Shown: positions 12,689 to 26,908, counted from the stretch's first letter. The stretch: DNA of 64,000 nt from Meconema thalassinum (GCA_946902985.2 OX336389.2:142961099-143025098), one strand, 5' to 3'. Notes: a model not told the origin generated them from the sequence alone. Numbers and translations: made by a program.

Positions 12689-14114
12689 CAGATGTCTTGC
12701 TTCGTAAACCTGGTCGTAACTGGCTCTACCAAAATATGAATCGATATGGAATAGTTTGCCTTTAAATTAATTTATTTTTCATGTAAAAATGTGACAGAAA
12801 GGTGAGGTTGGTTCTCGTGTACACCTGCGGTGTGTGATAGTCTTTACTTCGGTTTGAAACGGATACCTAAGTGGTCATGTCGACAAGAAATATTAGTTGC
12901 TCCTTATTTATTGTTTATATATTTTGTTGAGGCAACTTTAAGGGAAGCAAACTTATATGTCGTGGATTTCCATAAGAGGCCAAATGTGGTTAAATGGAGT
13001 TGCGAAGATTTGGTAAAAGGTATTATGCTCCAAAAGAGAAGTAAGTGGATTGTTATATATTTCTGGGGTGCATGTGTATTTGCCTGGTGCATGTTATTTA
13101 TAATCTTATTGTCATCACCGTGATTGGCTCACGTAGTTGGGACGCTTTCAACTTGCTGTGTGGATAAAGCTTTTAAATATTCGTTTCTGGTTTGTTAATA
13201 TAATCTTTCACTTTATCCATGTTTAGTTTGCCTAATAGAGGTCCGTGTTAATTATGTAAAGCTTTTATTTTATTTGAGTTGGGGTTCGTATATGCTGGCA
13301 TTGCGTTCGTCTTCTGTTTTTGGTAATCGGTTGTTGTGTTTTGGATAACCTTGTTATGATTGTCAGCTGTTAGATGAAAAATGTGAATCGAGGCTCCATA
13401 TTTAAAAGGGTTTGACGAATTGAGATCTAGTTCCGAGTTTGCTCAGGTTAAGAAAAGAATTATACAAGATTTAATATATTTAGGGTCTTACGACATTACC
13501 CATTGATTGACGGGTATTAAATATTATTGAAGGCTGTTTTCCGACTATAACTGAATGTTGTATAATAAGCAAATGTGGAATATTGTAGGTTAGGCCTCCT
13601 TCCTTATGTTATCGAGTCTACTGATAATAATTTAATGTGAATGGATATTTTGACCTAAGAGGAATATTTTGGGAGCCAATGCATGTAAGTTGTATCCTAC
13701 GTCAGGTACCACACCTTTTCTTTTATTTATACTGCATGTAATTGTTTATGTTATTATTATTGTAAAATTTGTTTTATGAATAGAAGTGCTATCTTTAAAT
13801 ATGAATCGTGTGTATCATTTCTGGGTCTGGGATTCTGTAGACAGCTCTCAAGGTAGACACCTCGGGTTGTGGTTGAAAATGGCCCAGTAGCTTTCCTTCC
13901 ACAGTTCGTATTTGTCGTTGTTGTCGTGTGAGCTGTTCACTTGCATCGAGAGCGTGATTTTACGTGTTTAACACATTTATGTCTATTTTGAGAGTTGTTC
14001 AGAATTATGAACTAGAAGTGGTATACCAAAAATAAATTATGATCAGAGTTGTATTCTGTAAATGTTACTAATCTTTGTGTGTTCTATGTTTCATGTATAC
14101 CAACCCACCTTGTA

Positions 14115-15860
14115 ATGGAAAAACGAGTTCTTCCAAACATATATTATCTGAGGAAAGATGAATTGGGGTTTGAAATCTTGATTCGTGGAAGGATTCCACA
14201 GGGAAATAGAGAAGCTGACATGGATGTGTTGAGGTCTTTACGTGATGCTCCTGTAAATATCCCGCCTATTAACAGTGAATATTGGGAATTGGGTAAGTCT
14301 AGTGTCATTACATCTGTTTCAAAATCCTTAAGTGCTTGTGCTTCGTTGGATGGTGTTATCGATTCGTCTGAATATCTGAGAAATTAATTAAGGTGGCGTG
14401 CTCTACATTGGTTATTGAGTTTGGCTGATTTGATTAATGTCTGGTCAAAAGTTGAGGACGATATTTCATTTGCAAATGGATTGTCATTTTTGCATGATAG
14501 GTTGGCTGTTGTTTACGAACGTATGTGTTCTGGTGTAACCGGTGATTATAAAAGTGAATCTTTGGCGTCGTCAATCGGTGGAGGTTCTGAGAATGGTGAT
14601 CGGTGTGAAGTGAATGTTGATAATAATTTGGTTGAAGATGTAGAATCTGTGTTGTCAATAGATCATTTACGAATTAGTAATCCTGCTGTTATGCAGCATC
14701 GGAATGGGTCGTCTAATCAGTCTTCGAGAAATATGTAATTTTCAGCTAGGCCTAATATTATTGACCAGGCTAATTTAAATAATGGATACAGCTTGTCATC
14801 TGGGTCCTTATTGAGAGAAAATAGTGCAAATGCCTCAATTAAACTAACTTCTGGAATTTCTCGTTGTGTGAAGTCTGTACAAACCAGTGAATGTATAATT
14901 AATGTAACTGATGTTGTCGAGCATAATTTGATGAAGCATAATTTGAATTTAGGAGATTCTTCTCAAGTGTGTGACCCTGGAAATGTCATGTCAGATATCA
15001 ATGTTAGATTTTCTACGTTACCCAATCCGATAGCCTTGATTTTAAAGAATTTTCACATCTGTAATGGTACGGAGAATGATTTATTAGTGCAATTCCTTAG
15101 GAAATTTGTAGAATTAAAGGACAGTGCTGTGGTGTTTGGACTGTCCGAACGTCAAATATTTAGAATGGTGTTTCCTTGCACTTCGGGTATGCTTAGACAG
15201 ATCTTAATTAATAACATGTCTGCTGGAAATTCATTAATTAATTTTCAAATGGAAGTTTTAAATTATTTTATTACCCCGTACAACTTGTCTGATCTTCATC
15301 GGAGCTATTTATTCAGAGGATAGAGAAAGGATGAAACTCTGAACGATTATTTTGTGGATGTTAGGTATTATGCTAAAGTATTTGCTGTTCAGTTGTCGGA
15401 GGAGCAAATCGTTGCCTCATTAGTCGAAGGAATTAACCCCATTTATAGATTGTGTTTAACCATGTGTGCTAGGCCTAAGACTTATGAGGAGTTTTATGAT
15501 ATGGTTCTTACTGCTGAGAAGTTTAAAAAGGCATATGCTGTTCGCATGGCAAATTCATCGCTACCATGTTCTTCTATTCAGGGTACCTTTGGGCAAATTG
15601 GTTCTCAGCCTGTTTTTCAGTGGACGAGTGCTGTTCGGTCTGGAGGAAGACACCCTGTTCAGGTTATTAATAATGCTTTATTTCAGGGAGAGGTATGTAT
15701 GGATGTTGTTCCTGTTTCTGGTCCATACCATAATTTTCAGGCGCGTTCCAACCGGAGATATGGTGAGAGTGATACATATCAAGGTAGGCGGTGCGACTTA
15801 TGAGGGTCGTATAATCACCTTAGACGTTGGTGTGATGCCAGAATGAATCATAATTCCTGA
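14115..15860 (+). pseudogene. Retrotransposon gag pseudogene, unit 3
   Basis: Same 582-codon frame and same four stops as unit 2: TAA at 14385, TAA at 14736, TAG at 15321 and TGA at 15801 in the zinc knuckle. Translated pieces are identical to unit 2 throughout, so this copy was duplicated after all four lesions were in place. Confidence 0.8.
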
Positions 15861-16419
15861 AGATGTTGTGGTGATCTTGTACGTACTGTATTTTTATTTT
15901 CAAAATTGTGTTTGGTCTTTGGAAACCACACTTATGTATGTATGTATGTATGTTCTGTATGAATTGTATGTTTGATGAGCGATGGATGGATTTGTGTGTA
16001 TTGGGTAAAAATATCTCTATTTGGAATCTTCTGCATTGTGTATGACCAGAGTGACTCATTGTTTTGCGTCAAGTTGGTGTGTAGGCGAAAGGTTAGAATT
16101 TTCTAATTGGCTTTTGACATTTTGTTGGTACGGATAGGAATTTCATTTTGTGTTACAGTAATAATTTTGAATTTTCAAGATCGTGTATGACCTACATGAT
16201 GCTTTGGTGCGTGTTTGTAGTAAAGTGACCTTTATTTGAATCTTCAATATCGTATACTGGTTCTGGAGGAAGGTGGTATAATTGTGCGTTAGTGTATGGT
16301 GTGGGTATGAATGTGAATCACTAATATGTCCTTTAATTTGGGGAGGGATTTTGTTCTTGTTTCTTGTTTTAATGGGCAAAGTTATGTTTTTTTAAAAAGT
16401 TTTCAATGGTAGCCTTATA

Positions 16420-16456
16420 TATAAATAGGGTCGTTAAAATATCCTTGTTCAGCTTA
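16420..16456 (+). promoter_or_regulatory. TATA box plus initiator, unit 3
   Basis: TATAAATA at 16420-16427 and initiator A at 16451; spacing 31 bp. Confidence 0.65.
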
Positions 16457-17349
16457 AGATCCTAACGTATATGGAGGTATTTGACTCAAATATTAGGTGG
16501 CATAAGCTGAATATGTATTTAATGGTAAGTATTTACTAAACATTCCGAAATAGTTTCTCCGAGTAGTGACCTTGTGCACTTATTATTGCTTGTTGAACTG
16601 AGGAAGTAGGTACTTACAGGTGAGTTGTTTGTGTCATGAGGTTAATTTGGCAATGGTCGTTGTTTCGTGGAAGTGAATTTGTTGAAATTCTCATCCGAGA
16701 CAGCATAAAGGTAATTGTCTATTTAAAGGGTATTTGTGGTAATATATCCTTGTTCAGTTTAAGATCCTAACGTATATGGAAGTATGGGACTCAAATATTA
16801 GGTGGCATAAGCTGAATATGTATTTAATGGTAGGTATTCACTAAACATTCCGAAATAGTTTCTCCGAGTAGTGACCTTGTGCACTTATTATTGCTTGTTG
16901 AACTGAGGAAGTAGGTACTTACAGTTGAGTTGTGTGTGTCATGAGGTTAATGAGGTAATGGTCGTTGTTTCGTTGAAGTGAATTTGCTGAAATTCTCATC
17001 CGAGACAGCATAAAGGTAATTGTTTATTTAAAGGGTATTTGTGGTAATATATCCTTGTTCAGTTTAAGATCCTAACGTATATGGAGGTTTGGGACTCAAA
17101 TATTAGGTGGCATAAGCTGAATATGTATTTAATGGTAGGTATTCACTAAACATTCCGAAATAGTTTCTCCGAGTAGTGACCTTGTGCACTTATTATTGCT
17201 TGTTGAACTGAGGAAGTAGGTACTTACAGTTGAGTTGTGTGTGTCATGAGGTTAATGAGGTAATGGTCGTTGTTTCGTTGAAGTGAATTTGCTGAAATTC
17301 TCATCCGAGACAGCCTAAAGGTAATTCTTATTTAAAAGGGTATTTGGTG
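16438..17349 (+). repeat. Three 305-bp subrepeats, unit 3
   Basis: GATCCTAACG at 16458, 16763 and 17068. Same sequence types as in unit 2. Confidence 0.93.
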
Positions 17350-18790
17350 TTATGTGTCACTGTTTTAACGATCTCCTATTTATATTGTGGTAGAATATTT
17401 TGGGGATATTTGTGGGTAGTAACTGTTTTCTTTGGTGAATTTAGTGGTTATGCAATGATGTGTGTGTGCCAAGGTGTTGGGGTCTGCACGTGTGGTCTGT
17501 TGATACTTCATTTATTGTTGCTTTCTTGGTCTTTCCTTTCTTCTTTCTTTCTTTCCTTGGGTTTTGAATCTGTTAATGGTTTTCTTGGGTAGATTTTTCT
17601 TGCTTGTAGCCTAAATGAATTGAGACAGATGTGTGATTGGGGACTTATGACAACGTTCTTTTGGGGATATTAGTTTTCTTGGGGAGGGGGGTACTAAAGA
17701 ACTCATTTTTCATCTGGGATTTGCTTGCCTCACTGTAATTGTTATGAATTTGGTTTGTCAATTCTACATTTTCTTGATCGCATTGAGTACTCATCAACAC
17801 TTCTAATTGTTTATTTAAAATATGTGTAAACTTAAATATTTTGTAAAGTGTGTGGATATTCTGAGATAGGTTTTGTGTTAGGAAAATTTCTGCCATATTT
17901 TTGATATATGTAATGATTTTGTTTGTTTATTTGTTTAATATCAAATGTTTGTGTAAACTATTCCATGAAAACGATACTAGCCTAGTCGAATTTGGTTTCA
18001 GCTGCTATCATCGTTGATTCGTCTGCGTAGAAGATTTTGGATGTACTGTGAAGACTATCTGTGGCCAGGATGGTGGAACTGTCATCTGGAAGCTAAAGCG
18101 AATCTGCACTTATCCTCGGAAGAAATGATGAATTATGTATACCATGATGTATTATTGTCTGTACAAGTTATTCTGATGTATCATGTTACATGTAAGATGC
18201 AATTTTCTTGGCATGAAAAGGAATATACCATTAGCTACGCTAACTTCTGCATGAACTATCATTGACCTGTGTGTAGTCAAACTTGTGGTGGTGGATTTTG
18301 AACGAACTTGTGAAGTAGTGTTTATTTCAACCTTCTCATTTAATGCATGCCTAAAACTAAACCTGTTTTGAAGTGATGAATTTGGGTATTGACGATTGGT
18401 ATTTGTGCATGTACAATTTCAGTTTGACAATTACGTTGGCATGGTACTTTACCGGCGCCAAGTTTGAATGGAGGGAGTATGTGACAATACTAACTCGCCT
18501 CGCCAGTAAGTACACTTGATTTTGACAGCTGCATGCAGGTTCTTGGGAGTTGAGATGTGGTAGTGCTCTTTATCTACGCTAGAGTGCAGTAGCGCCTTGG
18601 TGAAGGTTACAACTGGGTCGTGTTCGCCTGGTGGTGAAAGATGTAATCTTATCTGCGTGTAGAATGATATTCTTCCTTGCTAAGTTAAGATGGTTCCCTT
18701 GGTAACAACTGTTAGTATTTTTTCGATGCGATTATTATTGTGTGTTGGTACATGATCTAGAAAGGATATAACATCATGTAGTCTACGGAT

Positions 18791-18815
18791 ATTGAGTAGC
18801 TTTTAGCTACTCAAT
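18791..18815 (+). other. Conserved hairpin, unit 4
   Basis: Identical arms and loop to unit 1. Confidence 0.85.
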
Positions 18816-20366
18816 CGGATGTCTTACTTCGTAAACCTCGTCGTAACTGGCTCTACCAAAATATGAATCGATATGGAATAGTTTGCCTTTAAATTAATTT
18901 ATTTTTCATGTAAAAATGTGGCAGAAAGATGAGATTGGTTCTCGTGTACACCTTGGGTGTGTGATGGTCTGTACTTCGGTTTGAAACAGATACCTAAGTG
19001 GTCATGTCGACAAGAAATATTAGTCGCTCCTTATTTATTGTTTATATATTTTGTTGAGGCAACTTTAAGGGAAGCAAACCTATACGTCGTGGTTTTCCAT
19101 AAGAGGCCAAATGTGGTTAAATGGAGTTGTGAAGATTTGGTTAAAGTTATTATTGTCCAAAAGAGAAGTAAGTGGATTATTATATATTTCTGGGGTGCAT
19201 GTGTATCTGCCTGGTGCATGTTATTTATAATCTTATTGTCATCACCGTGATTGGCTCACGTAGTTGGGAGGCTTTCTACTTGATGTGTGGATGAAGCTTT
19301 TAAATATTCGTTTCTGGTTTGTTAATATAATCTTTCACTTTATCCATGTTTAGTTTGCCTAATAGAGGTCCGTGTTAATTATGTAAAGCTTTTATTTTAT
19401 TTGAGTTGGGGTTCGTATATGCTGGCATTGCGTTCGTCTTCTGTTTTTGGTAATCGGTTGTTGTGTTCTGGATAACCTTGTTATGATTGTCAGCTGTTAG
19501 ATGAAAAATGTGAATCGAGGCACCATGTTTGAAAGGGTTTGACGAATTGAGATCTAGTTCCGAGTTTGCTCAGGTTAAGAAAAGAATTATACAAGATTTA
19601 ATATATTTAGGGTCTTACGACATTACCGATTGATTGACGGGTATTAAATATTATTGAAGACTGTTTTCCGACTATAACTGAATGTTGTATAATAAGGAAA
19701 TGTGGAATATTGTAGGTTAGGCCTCCTTCCTTATGTTATCGAGTCTACTGATAATAATTTAATGTGAATGGATATTTTGACCTAAGAGGAATATTTTGGG
19801 AGCCAATGCATGTAAGTTGTATCCTACGTCAGGTACCACACCTTTTCTTTTATTTATACTGCATGTAATTGTTTATGTTATTATTATTGTAAAATTTGTT
19901 TTATGAATAGAAGTGTTATCTTTAAATATGAATCGTGTGTATCATTTCTGGGTCTGGGATTCTGTAGACAGCTCTCTAGGTAGACACCTCGGGTTGTGGT
20001 TGAAAATGGCCCAGTAGCTTTCCTTCCAGAGTTCGTATTTGTCGTTGTTGTCGTGTGAGCTGTTCACTTGTATCGAGAGCGTGATTTTACGTGTTTAACA
20101 CATTTATGTCTATTTTTAGAGTTGTTCAGAATTAGGAACTAGAAGTGGTATACCAAAAATAAATTATGATCAGAGTTGTATTCTGTAAATGTTACTAATC
20201 TTTATGTGTTCTATGTTTCATGTATACCAACCCACCTTGTAATGGAAAAACGAGTTCTTCCAAACATATATTATCTGAGGAAAGATGAATTGGGGTTTGA
20301 AATCTTGATTCGTGGAAGGATTCCACAGGGAAGTAGGGAAGCTGATTTGGATGTGTTGAGGTCTTT

Positions 20367-20370
20367 ACGT
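20367..20370 (+). repeat. Target-site duplication, left (ACGT)
   Basis: ACGT directly before the insertion. The uninterrupted units read TTTACGTGATGCTCC here. Confidence 0.7.
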
Positions 20371-23300
20371 TGTACCCGATACCTAGTTGAGGCTATCGGC
20401 TACGCCAGCAGACATTGAGCCGTAGTTGAGGTTTTGAGAAGAGTCAAGAAAAGATAGCGCTCAGATCGAGTCAAGAGGAATGTCAGGATGACGTAGTAGG
20501 TCTAGGATTTAGAAGGTGTTGACATCTGTAAGCAGATGGAATTATGGATGGAATTATGAAGCTTTATTAAGATCTTTATGGAGCATGGTATTTAAACATC
20601 TTAGAAGAGGAGATATAACATGCATTATATGTGGTAATAATTTGAAGGGAGTCAGATAACCCTTAAGTTATTTTATAACTTAATAGCCGAGATGATGGGG
20701 GTTCGAGATTGTATTTGTGACGCAAGACCACGGTGGTGGGGAGGACGTCACGTGACCGCACCAAGCAGGTAAGGGTCAAGCCAGTGCAGAAACTGTCAGT
20801 CTAGCTCTGTGAGCCAAGCAAGAGAGTCGAGCTGAGTAGCACACGCCAAGCGCATGGCACAGATCGCGTCGCGAACAGAAACTGTCACGGAAAGTGCAGG
20901 GGACTGTTTCGGCTTCTCCGGGTGGCGAGCGACAAGTAGGTCAGTGGGCCGGTCGAACATCCGCAGCAAACAAGCATAGGAGGCCGGGGTTTCTTAAAAC
21001 ACCATTGCGAGTAGTTGGAGAACTTTATTCCAAGCTGCTATTCAACGCAGAACGGCATAGTATAGCGACATGACGAGTCCAGCTTTATGCGGAGATGTCT
21101 ATAGCATTGCAGTAGAGCCGTGCGGGTTAATTCCCATTAATATACGCAGGCATTATAACAGAAGCTGAACTTCATTACTACATTGAGTTAGAACGTTTAT
21201 TCAGCATTTGAATTATACAAGATAGTTACGAGATACTGCAACTTTGAACTTCGAATGAACATAGTTTTTCTTAATGACATTACGACTATGCATTTCATAA
21301 CGCAGTCCAAGTAACATTAACAATTTTAAGCAAACGGAATGTTGTAAGCATATGCACTTAGGAACATTAGCTTGTGCATTAATGCAAGTCAGTCTTAAGA
21401 AGTGTTATGAATTACCGAGTATGATCACAGATACAGGGTGCTTCATAAACTTAGACACTCTGATGAAACAATTTTATTTTCTACAAGTAAAACTTAACCG
21501 CTGTGGAAATTGAACTTTCAACACTCAAGCGAACATTGTATAGAACAGTGGCGTAACGTAGAAGAGGAATAGGGGGTCCGCTGTTTCTATGAACTTTTTC
21601 GTGAGGATTTGGACAATATCCGCTATGGATAACCAGAAGTTTATCATGTCGGAGTAAACGCAGACAGAGACGCGATGGCACCACAGAGCGATGGATTCGA
21701 TTCCTGACGAGAAGGATGTCCACCAGCTGATTCACTTGGAATTCGAAGGCAATCGTCATTGCATGGATTGAATGATATTCACGACGATCTTTCGAGAAAT
21801 TCATTACATAGGGAAAATCGACGATCTTTGAAATTTAATAACAGCTGATTATGAGAAGGTACTGTAAGAGTTATAACTTTCTGATACGATTATTTTCATG
21901 AATACTGGGCACACATGTATATTTTTCTAATAGGAGTGATACGATTGTTTTAGACATGGCTTTGACTTTATATGCTTCGAAATTTTGCTAGAATATGGCG
22001 TGACCATTTGATATGGCAGGCATCATTATACGAAATTCTCACCATTGGTTGGCTTTATTAAGCAGATGTTTGGTCTTTTAGACATTTTTCCAGCAAGGAT
22101 ATTTTTCATGAATAGTTTTTTTTGTGTAACGAGTATTTCGAACTCGTGATCTGCAATTGATTATCTATATTACTTCGTCAGTTCATCGCATACTAGCGAG
22201 TGTGTATTATTCATCAGTAGGGATTTTTTCCATTGGATTGTTTGGAGATATTAAGATGTTATTCACTTTAGTGAATGAATATCGCTTTTATATGACAACT
22301 AGAGACTTGTTGATTCCTATCTGGTACATTCACTCATTTTAGTCGTCGAGATGGGGTCTTTCGTATTTATACGATTGTACGGTGGTTACTCATCTTACTT
22401 GCCGTTGAGGGACTCATTTTTATCATCCGAGTGTACATGAGATTGTAAGTGAATCAAACAAGGAACTACTAGTCACATATCAGTCGAAATTTTGTTAAAT
22501 TAAGTGAAGATAAATGTCAGCAGGGTTACATTTGTAATTCTTGTTTGCCAATCCAATATTTTGTTGCTATACTCTTTTGAGAGTAATTTCAGTTTAACAG
22601 CTGTTACAGCTGATGCTTTTGATGATTTTTATAATTGTGTTTGATACCTTTGAGAAGGATTTAAAGTAATTGAATCTTGTAGGATGAATCATTAATGGTC
22701 AGATTTATTTTAAGGCAGATCAGTATTGCAGATTTTGATATGAGAGATTATAGCACATTGGTGTTTTTCTGTGAAGTGAATTATGAGAATTGTAAGAGAA
22801 TTTATGCTATTTGAAAGCAAATCTTGAATTACTAAGGTAATATTTTTTCCAATTGTTTGAGAAGTTGTCTAGATGTGATCAGATTAATTACAGTTATTGG
22901 AGATTGTGTGCCTTGATAATTGGAAGCCAGTTATATATTTTTTGTAGATCATGCAACATGGTTAAGTGAAGTTTGTGATAGGCATTTTGTGTAAGTTGCC
23001 AAGTGATAGTTGCACTGTTGCTAATGCAATTTGAAGCATACATGAGGTTGTCGAACCCAGTCTAGCGTAATTGTTGAGATTCATGCTGTATGTGCTGAAT
23101 ATTTATGGAGTTTTGTGGAATAATTGTTGTATTCAAATGTGATATTTGAAGAATTGAGGATATATAATGTAGTTGTGGATAGTCAGATCCAACGTGATGT
23201 CGTGAAGGCAATAATATTTTTGGCATGAAAATTAAATACGAGATATAACTTGGAAGTGATAAAACTGTAAGACAACGTTCTATAAACCATATTAAACAAT

Positions 23301-24726
23301 TTGTTAGGAAATTAAACAAATAAATAAAGTTGATTAGAAAAGATTTTCTGAGAATAATAATTAATGAAATAATAATCTGAAAATTAAGCATATTAATAAT
23401 CTGACCTAATAAAATAAAAATCAGAATGACTAGATGAAATAATAAAAATCTAAATAACCAGAAGAGTAAAATTTAAATAAATTGATAAATTTAATTTTGG
23501 AATAAATCAATGAATTAAATAAATGGATGAATTAAAGATTGGATGAATAAACTGATTTAAATAAATTAATAGATGATTGGATAGATGATGAATAACTGAA
23601 TTAGAAGGTGATAATTAATTAAAGAAGCTGATGATTAATGAATTTATATGGAATTAAAATAAATTTAATTGAGATATAATTTGAGGAATTGCAACTTGAG
23701 TTGAGGAATTAAACAATTTGTATTGATGATTTAAGACGATTTAATCTGAGGAAGATGATAAAATAAGATTGTGTGAATAATTAGAAAGCATAATGAAGTG
23801 ATGATAATAATTTTCATTTAAATGATTTAATGGTGATGAGTTAATGATTCTGACAGGAATATGTTGAATTTTGAAATGAGAATTAATGTGAGAAATATTA
23901 AATTTTGATGATGACGATAATGATGACCAATGAGAAGTGAATTTTCTGTAATTCACAAACAAGTAATTATGAATGACAGTGTAAATAGTGTACATAAATT
24001 ATTCGATGTTTAGGAGCATTTGACTAACATGTTCAACATTTAAATTATGCCATGCAAGCCATAAATTGAGTGATGTTTAAAATGTGTGATTATAATATGT
24101 GTATGTTTAGACAGATTAATAACTTTTTCAAATCCACATTCATGATGTTAAATTAAAGAGAAATTAGGTCTCAGGTATCACAAATGTCAGTGATGAAAGA
24201 CATAGTGCTACAGTGATCCTGAGAACCCAAGAGAACTTTAGAGATTTTTCTGTTCTATGTGGATGGAATATTTTTGATTAGAAAAGAGATGGTTCGATTT
24301 TTGGACAATGACAATTTAACGTTGGCATTCGACCATACTCTCAGGTAGGAGGAATATTTAAAATGTCTGTCTGACTATCAAAGTAAAATAAATTTGTTTT
24401 TATCTTAGTTGTGGTCTGATGATGATGTGATTTTCCTTTTTCTTTCTTGTATTGAGTAAGGCTTAACCAGGAAAGGAGGTGGTTTATTAGGAATTCAGTT
24501 GATGGCGCCCATTTATATTTGCATTATATTTTATTAAACTTAAGCCCGTAACGACCCTAGAGATACTTTGTCTCGTGTTACCCAACTGCTTTTTCGATAA
24601 CTCAGCTGAATTTCCGACACATTCCTTATTTGACTAGAGGTTCATTTAACTCCGCTCTGTCCTGGAACTCCAGGAATGCGATGTAATAGCAGATGGGTCA
24701 TCGCATCCCCAGGACGAACGGGTACA
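20371..24726. mobile_element. 4356-bp inserted element, unclassified (LTR-like ends)
   Basis: The boundaries are exact by comparison with the uninterrupted units. The element starts TGTACCCG and ends CGGGTACA, an 8-bp perfect terminal inverted repeat with TG...CA ends, and is flanked by ACGT on both sides. These ends fit a very long solo LTR (Ty3/gypsy or BEL type). A Ginger-like DNA transposon, which also has TGT...ACA ends and 4-bp duplications, is an alternative. No ORF over 110 codons and no transposase, integrase or reverse-transcriptase motif is visible. The first kilobase is relatively GC-rich (about 20700-21060), 22100-23050 is AT-rich with nothing recognisable, and 23280-24000 is very AT-rich. 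No internal direct repeat of the ends was found, so it is not an obvious two-LTR element. The strand is unknown. Confidence 0.7.
23280..23680. repeat. AT-rich low-complexity tract in the insertion
   Basis: Degenerate AATAAAT/TGAATTAAA/GATGAAT repetition with almost no C on the plus strand. Confidence 0.75.
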
Positions 24727-24730
24727 ACGT
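24727..24730 (+). repeat. Target-site duplication, right (ACGT)
   Basis: ACGT directly after the CGGGTACA end; gag sequence resumes at 24731 with GATG. Confidence 0.7.
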
Positions 24731-26908
24731 GATGTTCCTGTAAATAACCCGCCTATTAACAGTGAATATTGGGAATAGGGTAAGTCTAGTGTCATTACAT
24801 CTGTTTCAAACTTGTTAAGTGCTTGTACTTCGTTGTATGGTGTTATCGATTTGTCTGAATATCAGAGAAATTAATTAAGGTGGCGTGCTCTACATTGGTT
24901 ATTGAGATTGGCTGATTTGATTATGTCTGGTCAAAAGTTGATGACGATATTTCATTTGCAAATGAATTGTCAAGTTTGCGTGATAGGTTGGCTGTTGTTT
25001 ACGAACGTATGTTTTCTGGTGTAACCGGTGATTATAAAAGTGAATATTTGGCGTCGTCAATCGGTGGAGGTTCTGAGAATGGTGATCGGTGTGAAGTGAA
25101 TGTTGATAATAATTTGGTTGAAGATGTAGAATCTGTGTTGTCAATAGATCATTTACGAATTAGTAATCCTGCTGTTATGCAGCATCGGAATGGGTCGTCT
25201 AATCAGCCTTCGAGAAGTATGTCATTTTCAGCTAGGCCTAATATTATTGACCAGGCTAATTTCAATAATGGATACAGCTTGTCATCTGGGTCCTTGTTGA
25301 GAGAAAATAGTGCGAATGCCTCAATTAATCTAACTTCTGTAATTTCTCGTTGTGTGAAGTCTGTACAAACCAGTGGAAGTATAATTAATGTAACTGATGT
25401 TTTCGAGCATAATTTGATGAAGCATAATTTGAATTTAGGAGATTCTTCTCAAGTGTGTGACCCTGGAAATGTCATGTCAGATATCAATGTTAGATTTTCT
25501 ACGTTACCCAATCCGATAGCCTTGATTTTAAAGAATTTTCACATCTGTAATGGTACGGAGAATGATTTATTAGTGCAATTCCTTAGGAAATTTGTAGAAT
25601 TAAAGGACAGTGCTGTGGTGTTTGGACTGTCCGAACGTCAAATATTTAGAATGGTGTTTCCTTGCACTTCGGGTATGCTTAGACAGATCATAATTAATAA
25701 CATGTCTGCTGGAAATTCATTAATTAATTTTCAAATGGAAGTTTTAAATTATTTTATTACCCCGTACACCTTGTCTGAACCTCATCGGAGCTATTTATTC
25801 AGAGGATAGAGAAAGGATGAAACTCTGAACGATTATTTTGTGGATGTTAGGTATTATGCTAAAGTATTTGCTGTTCAGTTGTCGGAGGAGCAAATCGTTG
25901 CCTCATTAGTCGAAGGAATTAACCCCATTTATAGATTGTGTTTAACCATGTGTGCTAGGCCTAAGACTTATGAGGAGTTTTATGATATGGTTCTTACTGC
26001 TGAGAAGTTTAAAAAGGCAGATGCTGTTCGCATGGCAAATTCATCGCTACCATGTTCTTCTATTCAGGGTACCTTTGGGCAAATTGGTTCTCAGCCTATT
26101 TTTCAGTGGACGAGTGCTGTTCGGTCTGGAGGAAGACAACCTGTTCAGGGTATTAATAATGCTTTATTTCAGGGAGAGGTATGTTAGGATGTTGTTCCTG
26201 TTTCTGGTCCATACCATAATATTCAGGGGCGTTCCAACCGGGGATATGGTGAGAGTGATACATATCAAGGTAAGCGGTGCGACTTATGTGGGTCGTATAA
26301 TCACCTTAGACGTTGGTGTGATGCCAGAATGAATCATAATTCCTGAAGATGTTGTGGTGATCTTGTACGTACTGTATTGTATTTTCAAAATTGTGTTTGA
26401 TCTTTGGAAACCACACATATGTATGTATGTATGTATGTATGTTCTGTATGAATTGTATGTTTGATGAGCGACGGATGGATTTGTGTGTATTGGGTAAAAA
26501 TATCTCTATTTGGAATCTTCTGCATTGTGTATGACGAGAGTGACTCATTGTTTTGCGTCAAGTTGGTGTGTAGGCGAAGGTTAGAATTTTCTAAATGGCT
26601 TTTGACATTTTGTTGGTACGGAGAGGAATTTCATTTTGTGTTACAGTAATAATTTTGAATTTTCAAGATCGTGTATGGCCTACATGATGCTTTGGTGCGT
26701 GTTTGTAGTAAAGTGACCTTTATTTGAATCTTCAATATTGTATACTGGTTCTGGAGGAAGGTGGTATAATTGTGCGTTAGTGTATGGTGTGGGTATGAAT
26801 GTGAATCACTAATTTGTCCTTTAATTTGGGGAGGGATTTTGTTCTTGTTTCTTGTTTTAATGGGCAAAGTTATGTTTTATTTTAAAAGGTTTCAATGGTA
26901 GCCGAGTA

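Larger units (their letters stand above)
12263..18389 (+). repeat. Macrosatellite unit 3 (6127 bp)
   Basis: Near-identical to unit 2 up to about 18000, then it switches to the sequence type of units 4-7 (for example the KANLHLSSEEMM variant of the short ORF). This switch suggests a crossover or conversion boundary near 18010-18030. Confidence 0.95.
20242..26346 (+). pseudogene. Retrotransposon gag pseudogene, unit 4, split by an insertion
   Basis: The first 43 codons (20242-20370) are separated from the rest (24731-26346) by the inserted element. The insertion falls exactly between codons. The 3' part has a TAG at 24776, a 1-bp deletion near 24920, a TAG at 25807 and a TAG at 26185. It keeps a serine codon where units 1-3 have the second TAA, giving one of the longest open stretches in the array (24967-25809, 280 codons). 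The zinc knuckle near 26278-26320 keeps all of its Cys and His codons. Capsid-core residues match the other units closely. Confidence 0.8.

Noticed and set aside
20684..20709. Pol III box A-like (TAGCCGAGATG) and box B-like (GGTTCGAGAT) motifs in the insertion
   Set aside because: They are only about 5 bp apart, far too close for a tRNA or SINE promoter, and no cloverleaf can form.
21481..21804. 107-codon minus-strand frame in the 4.36-kb insertion
   Set aside because: No recognisable transposase or other domain; isolated in otherwise non-coding sequence.
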